Assembly (NCBI GenBank): GCA_041671045.1
Contig: JBAZCF010000004.1
Coordinates: forward strand, 1 to 64,000
Origin: Parachlamydiales bacterium
GTDB lineage: Bacteria; Chlamydiota; Chlamydiia; Chlamydiales; JABDDJ01
DNA: 64,000 bases
Direction of reading: 5' to 3'
Part shown: in pieces, positions 26,758 through 33,379 of the stretch
How the letters are laid out: each line of letters starts with the position of its first letter
Numbering within the stretch: position 1 is the stretch's first letter
Notes under the pieces: model-generated
What the model saw: the letters and a program-made list of their open reading frames with translations, nothing else
Told to the model about the DNA's origin: nothing
The model's database searches: none
Position numbers and translations under genes: made by a program

Positions 26758-27162
26758 TTATCTTCCGTTTATCGCGTTAGTACGTTTTTTTGCCATATTC
26801 ATTGCAGCCACTTTTACGGCATCATTTTTGTCTTTGAAAGGACCTTGGCTTGAGCCTTTGCATCCGCCTTGTCCTGCGCAAGAGTTGGTATCAGATTTAC
26901 AGGAGTTCAATCCTTTACAGCTATTTTGACCTTTACAAGACTGGTTAGCAAGTTGCAAAGCAAGTCTTTTGCCGTCAGCATCCAGGCTTTGATAAGTACG
27001 TCTACCTTCAGGAGATAGCTGGGCAACAAATTCGTTTTCTGTTAATTGACGCTGCTCGGCTACTTTTTCTGGCTTGTCGGCTGTATCGCAAGCAGTTGCT
27101 GTAGCAGCAATACCGCTTAAAAGACCTAAAAGGGCTAATTTTTTAAGTGTAGATTTCTTCAT
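26758..27162 (-). CDS. Exported Cys-repeat protein, bufferin-like precursor candidate
   Basis: A 134-residue protein starting at 27162 (MKKSTLKKLALLGLL...) behind GAAGAGG. It has a signal peptide ending around ATATAC-DTADK, where the Cys could act as a lipidation site although the lipobox is weak. A charged helix (about 30-70) is followed by a repeat of Cys-Lys-Gly units: SCKGQNSCKGLNSCKS, then NSCAGQGGCKG, five cysteines in about 25 residues. Such C-K-G-x-N-S-C-K-G units recall, from memory, the metal-binding core of bufferin/BufA2-like peptides modified by DUF692 enzymes; a DUF692/DUF2063 pair lies at the right edge of this window. The function is inferred. It could also be an unmodified metal-binding lipoprotein. 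Confidence 0.65.
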   Translation of the reverse strand: MKKSTLKKLALLGLLSGIAATATACDTADKPEKVAEQRQLTENEFVAQLSPEGRRTYQSLDADGKRLALQLANQSCKGQNSCKGLNSCKSDTNSCAGQGGCKGSSQGPFKDKNDAVKVAAMNMAKKRTNAINGR

Positions 27163-27287
27163 ATTCATCCTCTTCAATTTTAGTTAGATGGTAATGACAA
27201 ACTTTTTTTAAGTTTGGTTAGATAATCGGTAACATTTTTTTTAATAAATTAAAATTAATATTTTAATTATAGAGGAGAGAAAAAGAC

Positions 27288-28217
27288 CTACAGCAGTTTT
27301 TCGAAGAGTAGCGTTGCCATCAGAGGAACATAACCGATCGCGAATAGGGTGCTTAAAAAAACTGCAGTGGCAGATTTTTCAGGTTGATTCTTGAGAATGG
27401 CGGCTAAAGCTACAGTATTTGCAGCAAGGGGCACTATCGATAATAAAAAGAGGGCGTTGTAAATCGTTGGATTGAGGAATTGCGTCCAGTGTGTATCTGC
27501 ATAGATTACACCTAGGGCCATTAAAGGCCATGCCACAAACTTTGCGAGGAAGGTCATTCCAATAAACTTATAGTCTATTTTCAAATGGTGTAGTCCAGCC
27601 AAACTGAGGCCGATAAGCATCATGCCTAATACTGTAAAAGATCCTTTGATGTATCCGGTGAACTCAGCAAAAGCCTCAGGGGGTTTAATTCCCACCAAAT
27701 TGATGATAAGTCCAAGCAAAAAACTGTATAGAGAAGGAAGTTTAGCAAGCTTTTTCAGGCATTCTGAGGCTGTGTAGGTACCTTTAGCAAGAATATAAAA
27801 GCCTACCGTGCTTTCATATAAGGTTACTCCCAGCATAGCTAGGATATATATGCCTTCTCCTTGATCGTTCATTAACAGTAAAACAATGGGCAATCCAAAG
27901 TATCCTGTATTACCTGAACCTGCGCTAATTGCCATCAGGTTTTTAGTGGAGTCCGTCCATATTAGTTTGGAGAGCGAGTAGAATAGCAGGCATAGAAATG
28001 ACGCAATCAGAAACGAGATGAGCGGAACCGAAAGGACACTTGCATCTAAGCGGGTGTTGACGACACCGCTAAAAATGACGAGGGGAGTAATCATGTAGAA
28101 CAAAAGGTGGGCTACAGTATCCCTGTGGGAATGGAGAAATCTCGCAGCGATATATCCCATCAACATCAGGACATATAGAGGTGCGATTTTCGCAATGAGC
28201 GCAGTGAAAATCGACAT
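27288..28217 (-). CDS. Auxin efflux carrier (AEC)-family permease
   Basis: An inner-membrane transporter of about 309 residues with roughly ten hydrophobic segments. The start at 28217 (MSIFTALIAKIAPLYVLMLMGYIAARF) is the first ATG; an upstream in-frame TTG at 28238 lacks a good ribosome-binding site. The N-terminal helix LYVLMLMGYIAARFL and the helix-breaking AGSGNTGYFGLPI near residue 100 fit the AEC family, which in bacteria moves malate, malonate or other organic acids. The substrate is not predictable. It diverges from the SDR gene, and the promoters must share the 91-nt gap. Confidence 0.8.
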   Translation of the reverse strand: MSIFTALIAKIAPLYVLMLMGYIAARFLHSHRDTVAHLLFYMITPLVIFSGVVNTRLDASVLSVPLISFLIASFLCLLFYSLSKLIWTDSTKNLMAISAGSGNTGYFGLPIVLLLMNDQGEGIYILAMLGVTLYESTVGFYILAKGTYTASECLKKLAKLPSLYSFLLGLIINLVGIKPPEAFAEFTGYIKGSFTVLGMMLIGLSLAGLHHLKIDYKFIGMTFLAKFVAWPLMALGVIYADTHWTQFLNPTIYNALFLLSIVPLAANTVALAAILKNQPEKSATAVFLSTLFAIGYVPLMATLLFEKLL

Positions 28218-28308
28218 AAAGATTATAGATCCTTGCAAAAAAAGCCAGCATAAACAAAATAATGGTTCATTTGCAATACTTGTAGTCTTAGATTGTAAAA
28301 GAGGTAAA

Positions 28309-29184
28309 ATGAATCCATTTAAACTACTAATTATTTTTTTATTAATTTCGACAGCTTTAACTGCAGAACAGAAGGTAGTTCTTATTTCGGGTGCAAGTAA
28401 GGGAATTGGATTAGCAACTGCTAAAGAATTCCACGCTAAAGGTTGGAAAGTTTGGGCAGGCTACCGCACTAGTGTTCCACATGAATTAAGTGCATTAAAA
28501 GACATGCGTTTTTGCCGTTTGGATGTCACCGATGAGAAACTTGTTCACTCCGTTGTAGAAGAGATATTGGCCAATGAAGGGAGAATAGATGCATTGATCA
28601 ATAATGCAGGCTATGGACTGATTGGGGTGGAAGAGAGCGTGACTATTGAGGAAGCCAAGCAGGTTTTTGATGTGAATTATTTTGGCGCTTTAAGACTTAC
28701 TCAAGCAGTACTACCAACAATGCGTAAGCAGAAGTCAGGAAGCATTGTCAATATTAGCAGCGGTGTTGGAGTGCATGCCTTGCCTGGATTTGGACTTTAT
28801 TCAGCATCAAAATTTGCTTTAGAAGCTATGACAGAATCTTTAGCGGCAACGGTAGCCCATTGGAATATTAAAGTATCAGTTGTTGAGCCTGGATTTGTCC
28901 ATAATGATTGGGGCGCGCATAGTGTTATGGGTTCAAGGGATATTAACGAAGATTTCTATGCAAAATTAAATCGTGGGGTGTATGAACTGATTGCTGTTCC
29001 CCATGGACAACCCTGTGAAGAAGTGGCAAAGCTGCTATATCAGATAGTAGAGTTACCTAAACCTAACGTGCGATATCAAACAACAAAAGAGATGACCGAG
29101 TGGGTATCAGAAAAATTTGTGGATCCTACCGGCATGACTACGCATGAAGAAAATCTTGAGTACATTCAAAGATATTTAGATTGA
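28309..29184 (+). CDS. Short-chain dehydrogenase/reductase with N-terminal signal-like segment
   Basis: A 291-residue SDR. The start at 28309 has AGAGG 5 nt ahead and is preferred over the open frame from 28195, which would overlap the divergent gene. Residues 1-18 are a hydrophobic leader (FKLLIIFLLISTALTA), unusual for a cytoplasmic Rossmann enzyme. The catalytic set is complete: GASKGIG (28-34) for NAD(P), NNAG (98-101), Ser near 150, and YSASK with Tyr164 and Lys168. Classical SDRs oxidise or reduce alcohols and ketones. The substrate is unknown. The leader suggests membrane attachment or export. A strong hairpin follows. Confidence 0.85.
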   Translation: MNPFKLLIIFLLISTALTAEQKVVLISGASKGIGLATAKEFHAKGWKVWAGYRTSVPHELSALKDMRFCRLDVTDEKLVHSVVEEILANEGRIDALINNAGYGLIGVEESVTIEEAKQVFDVNYFGALRLTQAVLPTMRKQKSGSIVNISSGVGVHALPGFGLYSASKFALEAMTESLAATVAHWNIKVSVVEPGFVHNDWGAHSVMGSRDINEDFYAKLNRGVYELIAVPHGQPCEEVAKLLYQIVELPKPNVRYQTTKEMTEWVSEKFVDPTGMTTHEENLEYIQRYLD

Positions 29185-29202
29185 GGTCAGGATTAAGTCT
29201 TA

Positions 29203-29230
29203 CTCTTACCAATATTAATGTTGGTAAGAG
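29203..29230 (+). terminator. Hairpin after SDR gene
   Basis: A perfect 10-bp stem (CTCTTACCAA / TTGGTAAGAG) with an 8-nt AT loop lies 19 nt after the SDR stop. No long T-run follows, but the position suits a transcript end. Confidence 0.55.
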
Positions 29231-29320
29231 AGCTTATTCAGAATATTGCTGCGTAAGCTAGAAATTGGAATGATTTCTCGTCTAGATATTATTTAGTTCT
29301 GGATTCGGTTAGAAAAAACA

Positions 29321-30109
29321 CTAATTATAGTAAATATTTAGGAAATTTTCACTAATTTTTCCGCTTTTAAATATATTGTGAATTCGATTTTTCATATTTT
29401 GATATTTTTCTCTCAATAAAGCAACTGAAGTTTCATTCGAGTTAACGATAAAACCAATATCATAGATATCGTCGATTATGTCGTAATCAAAAACTTTGAA
29501 TAATTGCTTTTTATGTATGCCAGAAGAAAAGGCTAAAGCATTTTCATACTCATAACCAAAAATAATTCCTAACAAAATTTGATTTTGCTTTTTTATCCAA
29601 AATTCAGGTGTGCAAATTTCTTTTATTAAATGATTTACATTGACTTTTGTAATTTTTTCTACAATTTTTTTATATTTAATCAGTTCTTTCTTTAAAGAGA
29701 GATAGTTTATCAATATAACATGGGATGCATTAATGGTTTCAACTTGGAAGAGTTTAAATTTATTTGAAGCCTTCATTCTTCCAAATTGTTGCGTTACTCT
29801 TTCAGAAGAGGATAGAAAATGAATGGGATACTTAAATAGGTTATGAACTTGGTATATATAGTGAATTTTAGAGATTTTCGGACTGGAATATATTGACACA
29901 GGTTTTTTTGAACATAATGAATAGCCCAATGAAGTATTTTTTATTAAATATTCAAGATAAAGCTCATCTTTTTCGTTTATCGAAAATTGTGGATATAAAT
30001 TTGTTAAATTAAATAAGAATAAAGCGATAAATAAGATTTTTTTAGAGTTTATCCATGCTAGATTGCATTTAATAGATACGAATATTTTATTATGATATTT
30101 TTCTAGCAT
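29321..30109 (-). CDS. AT-rich hypothetical protein with N-terminal membrane segment
   Basis: A 262-residue protein of unknown family. A hydrophobic segment lies at about 24-42 (KKILFIALFLFNLTNLYP), a possible uncleaved signal anchor. The rest is rich in Ile, Lys, Asn and Tyr with no recognised motif. Codon use is much more AT-biased than the SDR and permease genes to the left, which suggests acquired DNA and the left margin of the accessory region. The ATG at 30109 lacks a strong ribosome-binding site; it starts 10 nt after the stop of a small open frame on the same strand. Confidence 0.55.
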   Translation of the reverse strand: MLEKYHNKIFVSIKCNLAWINSKKILFIALFLFNLTNLYPQFSINEKDELYLEYLIKNTSLGYSLCSKKPVSIYSSPKISKIHYIYQVHNLFKYPIHFLSSSERVTQQFGRMKASNKFKLFQVETINASHVILINYLSLKKELIKYKKIVEKITKVNVNHLIKEICTPEFWIKKQNQILLGIIFGYEYENALAFSSGIHKKQLFKVFDYDIIDDIYDIGFIVNSNETSVALLREKYQNMKNRIHNIFKSGKISENFLNIYYN

Positions 30110-30119
30110 AGAATACTAC

Positions 30120-30377
30120 TTAGGGAAAAGTGGAATATGGACAATGGGAATTAAAACACATTCCCCAGACGGTGGGCAATCCACAACCAGGGCAGGGGAT
30201 GGATCTAATTTTAACATGTTCATCTGTTCGTAAATTTTCTACTCTAAAGATTTGATCATGTATGTTGATAAATATACCATTATTAGCAACTGTAATAGTA
30301 TTTGGCTTTAAATAGATTTTGTCTTCACATATTCTAAAATAGCTATTTTCATAACTATAACATGAAAGATAAGTAAC
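30120..30377 (-). pseudogene. Open frame for a small Cys-rich protein, no normal start
   Basis: An uninterrupted 85-codon frame on the minus strand, ending at TAA 30122-30120. It has no ATG, GTG or TTG start upstream of its conserved-looking part. The translation has a protein-like composition: alternating polar/hydrophobic residues, then IPCPGCGLPTVW and CFNSHCPYS, which look like zinc-binding Cys pairs. It lies just upstream of, and co-directional with, the AT-rich hypothetical gene. I read it as a truncated gene that lost its start, or as a small gene using a rare start such as ATT. The family is unknown. Confidence 0.35.
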
Positions 30378-30544
30378 CTAATATAATCAAATATAAGTTG
30401 TCAAATATTTTTCTTGACCTAATTTTCTAATCGCGGGACAGATGTTAACGATTTTTTCCTTTACCCTCATACCGCTTAGAGCATGTCTCGACCTGCCATT
30501 TAGCAAAGAAAAGGTGTCGATCTTCTGTAACGATTATTAACTAA
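30378..30544. other. Intergenic gap upstream of the exported kinase-fold gene
   Basis: A 167-nt AT-rich stretch with no recognisable gene. A convincing -35/-10 pair was not found. The following ATG at 30545 has no clear ribosome-binding site. Confidence 0.4.
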
Positions 30545-31588
30545 ATGAGATTTCTAATAACTTTGAAAATTTTTTTTGCTATATTTACCATCACTTTTAT
30601 TTTGATAGGATTGTCGATGCCTGTTTGTGCTAATAACGAAACACAGGCTGTGGAACTTTTGCAGAATTGCTTAAAGGTTCATGGACCTTTTACATTCGAG
30701 CTCCTTTCTGGAGGATGCTCTGGTTCGGAGGTAATTAAGGTAAATACCCCTGATAAGGCTTATGTTGTCCGGTTTTGGAATATGCAGTGGGCTGATTATT
30801 TTCCGCAAGATTTGGCTTGTCAGTTAATTGCCTCTGGTGCTGGTTACGGCCCCAAAGTGTATTTTTTTGATGAAGTTGAAGGTATCACGATTATGGAATA
30901 TTATTTTCCAGAAGCTTTACCGGAGATTCAAATCAGACTGCAGGGATTAGTGGATTTGCTCAAAAAAATCCATGCAGGTCCTGCGGTCCCTAAAGGGATA
31001 GATAGAGCTATCTATCTTGATTTACTCATTGAAGAGTTAGAAGAAACACCGTTTTTTGATCTAGAGACCCTTAGAACAATAAAAAACACAGTATTTGCTA
31101 CCACACGTCCTAATGCCAGTTGTGTGGCTTGTCATCGAGACCTACATCATGGCAATCTGATTTATAACCAAGATAGCTATAGCTACCTTGCCATAGATTA
31201 TACTTGGGGGGCCATGGATGATCCATACGCTGATTTAGCTAATATTGCGATTTTTAACTGTAAGACTGCAGAAGAAGAAATATTACTGCTTCAACTATAT
31301 TTTGGATGTGCCCCCAGCCCAAAAGAAATTGCTAGGTTAGCGCTGATGAAGTTACCTGCCAAAATATTTTATGGATTAGAATTTTTGGGACTCGCAAAGG
31401 CCTGCAAAATAGAGGAATTAACTCCTCAAGTGGCATCTAAAAAGTATATGGATTTTGGATTGCCTAAGGGTTTACCATCAACTCCTACTGATTTTCTTAA
31501 TCATGCGATTTCTCTGTTAGGTGAGGTCCTTGATTATTCACACAGCGAACATTATATGAGGGATCTTAAAGAGATCAATCGACATTAA
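30545..31588 (+). CDS. Exported aminoglycoside/choline kinase-fold protein
   Basis: A 347-residue protein with a strong signal or membrane segment (about 7-29, ending PVCANNE) followed by a complete-looking APH/choline-kinase domain. Visible motifs: a nucleotide-loop region LSGGCSGSEVIKV (about 54-66), VVRFW with a possible aromatic contact, Brenner-type HRDLHHGNLIYN near 200 (catalytic Asp and Asn), and AIDYTWG near 218 (metal-binding Asp). Cytoplasmic relatives phosphorylate choline, thiamine or small alcohols. An N-terminal export signal is unusual, because ATP is not expected in the periplasm; secretion into the host cell would make sense of it. The substrate is unknown. Confidence 0.75.
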   Translation: MRFLITLKIFFAIFTITFILIGLSMPVCANNETQAVELLQNCLKVHGPFTFELLSGGCSGSEVIKVNTPDKAYVVRFWNMQWADYFPQDLACQLIASGAGYGPKVYFFDEVEGITIMEYYFPEALPEIQIRLQGLVDLLKKIHAGPAVPKGIDRAIYLDLLIEELEETPFFDLETLRTIKNTVFATTRPNASCVACHRDLHHGNLIYNQDSYSYLAIDYTWGAMDDPYADLANIAIFNCKTAEEEILLLQLYFGCAPSPKEIARLALMKLPAKIFYGLEFLGLAKACKIEELTPQVASKKYMDFGLPKGLPSTPTDFLNHAISLLGEVLDYSHSEHYMRDLKEINRH

Positions 31589-31642
31589 AGAATGAATCAG
31601 TTCCGGAGATGTAAGGTTTTCTATGACGATTTCTTGCGACGA

Positions 31643-31667
31643 GAAACTGTCATTAGATGACAGTTTC
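31643..31667 (+). terminator. Perfect hairpin after the kinase-fold gene
   Basis: GAAACTGTCAT and ATGACAGTTTC form an 11-bp stem with a TAG loop, 55 nt past the kinase-fold stop and directly before the TetR remnant. It has no T-run. It may be a terminator or mark a rearrangement boundary. Confidence 0.4.
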
Positions 31668-31689
31668 ATGCATAGCAAATCTCAGCTTA

Positions 31690-32040
31690 GTTGTGGAGCA
31701 GGTAAAACAAGCCAAATGTCCAAGTAAGCATCTTGAAATTACTGCTAGCATGGCACGACAGCTTTATGATGCAGAGAAGGCACAGTTAAGTTTTCTGAAA
31801 GGGGCATCGATTTTAGATCCTGTCTTTAAAGGGATAGAGATTGAAAAGGAGCGGCGCCGCTATCAAGGGCAAAAAGAAACAGTCAGGCAATGATACATGA
31901 AAAGGCTTTTAAAGATGACTTAAGCCTTTCAAAAGTAAGAGACATTCTTTGGGCATTTACGGGAAGGGATTTCTACCGCATGCTTGTGTTGAGTGTAGCT
32001 GGTCATCCAATGAATATGAAAAATGGTTAGCTGAGCGTTA
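31690..32040 (+). pseudogene. Decayed copy of the TetR-family regulator
   Basis: The translation from about 31693 (EQVKQAKCPSKHLEITAS...) matches residues from about 85 onward of the intact TetR protein at 35379-36014: LEITASxARQLYDAEK, FLxGASILDPVFKGxEIExERRRYQ, and after a frame change SLSKVRDILWAFTGRDFYRML. The N-terminal helix-turn-helix is missing, there is a frameshift near 31890, and an in-frame stop lies near the end. Identity with the intact gene is high at DNA level, so this is a recent duplicate or recombination remnant. Confidence 0.85.
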
Positions 32041-32289
32041 ATTGAAACTCTCTTATCTAAGTCGCAACTGTCAGAAGATTTTGTTTGAAAAATCAATTTT
32101 GACTTAATCTTTCGCATATTTACTCGTTCATGTTGTAAATAGGCCCTTAAAAATGGAGGTTTACTTTTTTTGATATATTGATTTTTTTCATTTTTTTCTG
32201 TGTATTTACCACATATGTCGAAAGATTCGGCATATTATCTTAATATGCTGATATATTTAGGAATTTTAGGTTTATGTTCGATCCGGAAT

Positions 32290-32420
32290 ATCCAAGTTTT
32301 TCTTGAAAGCATATTTGAGCGAGGAATAATTGAAGCGACATTAATCATTCAAGATCGCATTTTGATTGATAAAGTCAACTCACACCAACTCTTGCAATGA
32401 AAAGCACAACTTGTTTCTTG
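32290..32420 (+). pseudogene. Decayed 3' fragment of an AbiEii-like gene
   Basis: The translation FLESIFERGIIEATLIIQDRILIDKVNSHQLLQ aligns almost residue by residue with the C-terminal end of the AbiEii remnant at 37104-37667 (FLEGIFERGVIEAALITQDQ, NSHPLLQWKVQLVS). The conserved TGG (Trp) has become a TGA stop, after which KAQLVS still matches. Only the last 40 or so codons remain. With the TetR remnant upstream it repeats, in shortened form, the TetR-AbiE order found at 35.4-37.7 kb. Confidence 0.8.
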
Positions 32421-32569
32421 TTATGAAAGGTCATATATTGACAAAGCGGCAATTACAAGTATTTCCTTATCTTCTTGCTTGTGGAATTATTAACCGCCGC
32501 AGTTGTTGTGTCAGGGCGGAGCTTATGACGCAGGAGTCCAGAGGATATTATCCTTTGGCAGGGGGATTA

Positions 32570-32594
32570 TTAAGGGGGACAGAGTCCCCCTTAA
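32570..32594 (+). repeat. Perfect 11-bp inverted repeat
   Basis: TTAAGGGGGAC and GTCCCCCTTAA with a 3-nt loop (AGA). GC-rich in an otherwise AT-rich stretch. There is no gene immediately upstream to terminate and no T-run, so it may be a relic of a lost gene's terminator or of a small mobile element. Confidence 0.5.
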
Positions 32595-32935
32595 TTGCCG
32601 ATGACCGGACAATTATCGAACCATTTTGTCGAGGGAATGCGCAAGATCTATGAGCTTGAACCCTTTATAAAGATGGAATCTTCTTTTGCTGATGAGCGAA
32701 ATAAAGGATCACAAATCTATAAAAGGGCTGTTTAGCATGGTTTTACGCTACTTTTGCCCCTTTTCCTTACCCCTTCATATAAATAGAACAATAAAGGCAA
32801 TGCCCGAGGGGGTTTTAGGGGGAGTGTAGAAGATGTTCATAACTTCCAAAGCAACAAACCTTCTCTCAATTATCATAAACCTTTAATTTTTAATACAATA
32901 AATACTCTTGAGGTATAGAAGTGACACTTGAAGTA

Positions 32936-32978
32936 TTGACTTTTTTCTTGTATTATAGTATCATATGATACTATAATA
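32936..32978 (+). promoter_or_regulatory. Promoter and 28-bp palindromic operator of the toxin-antitoxin operon
   Basis: TTGACT (32936-32941) is followed after 17 nt by TATCAT (32959-32964). The -10 box is embedded in a perfect 28-bp palindrome at 32951-32978 (half-site TATTATAGTATCAT). The palindrome ends 19 nt before the toxin start. A bound dimer would block RNA polymerase, the standard form of autoregulation by an antitoxin with a DNA-binding domain. The antitoxin at 33380 has such a helix-turn-helix. Confidence 0.75.
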
Positions 32979-32997
32979 ATATACGAAGAGACCTGAA

Positions 32998-33378
32998 ATG
33001 CACGATAAGCGCCCCTCGGATCGAGAACTGACCAAGCGATTAGATGAAGCAAAAGAGTTTTTAAAAAACCGATACGGAGTATTTGCTACCCCTTCTAAGG
33101 TTGTCGGTGAGTTAAATGATCTCGACATCGGGGACACAAATGATGTTTGGCATTTGATTAGAGAGCTGCTGGAAATTTCTCCAAAGGATTACAAGGGATC
33201 AAGACCTCCACAAAAGTCCTATGAGAAAGCAATAGCCGGGCTTGAATTACTAGCCTTTAGCTGGTGGAGTCCTAGATGTGCTAAGCAAATGTATATCAAA
33301 TTTGTTTTGAAGAATGAGCGATATTATTACGTCTCACTGCATCAAAGCCGTTCGACAGAACAAAAAGGAGAAGATTAA
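32998..33378 (+). CDS. MqsR-like toxin candidate
   Basis: A 126-residue basic protein, the first gene of a two-gene toxin-antitoxin operon. The layout recalls MqsR-type mRNA interferases (RelE-like fold): a helical N-terminus (RELTKRLDEAKEFLKNRYG), then NDVWHLIRELLEISPKDYKGS, where MqsR has its Asp-Phe-Tyr-Lys segment, and a C-terminal strand pair QMYIKFVLKNERYYYVSLH that parallels the end of MqsR. It is longer than MqsR (98 residues). GAAGAG precedes the ATG. It stops 1 nt before the antitoxin start. RNA cleavage activity is inferred, not shown. Confidence 0.65.
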   Translation: MHDKRPSDRELTKRLDEAKEFLKNRYGVFATPSKVVGELNDLDIGDTNDVWHLIRELLEISPKDYKGSRPPQKSYEKAIAGLELLAFSWWSPRCAKQMYIKFVLKNERYYYVSLHQSRSTEQKGED

Positions 33379-33379
33379 A

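Larger units (their letters stand above)
31589..32997. other. Gene-poor stretch with decayed gene remnants
   Basis: 1409 nt without an intact gene. It holds two perfect hairpins (31643-31667 and 32570-32594), a decayed TetR copy (about 31690-32040), a decayed AbiEii 3' end (about 32290-32420), and a promoter with palindrome for the toxin-antitoxin pair (32936-32978). Between 32420 and 32935 there are only short open frames, for example a 44-codon frame at 32601-32735 starting MTGQLSNHFVEGMRK, which I do not recognise. Confidence 0.6.

Noticed and set aside
32366..32653. 95-codon plus-strand frame ending near 32653
   Set aside because: It overlaps the AbiEii remnant in another frame and the hairpin at 32570-32594. 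The translation resembles no family. Treated as shadow.
33314..33379. Longer N-terminus of the Panacea antitoxin
   Set aside because: The upstream ATG lies inside the toxin gene. The one at 33380 has GGAGA and starts directly at the zinc-finger.
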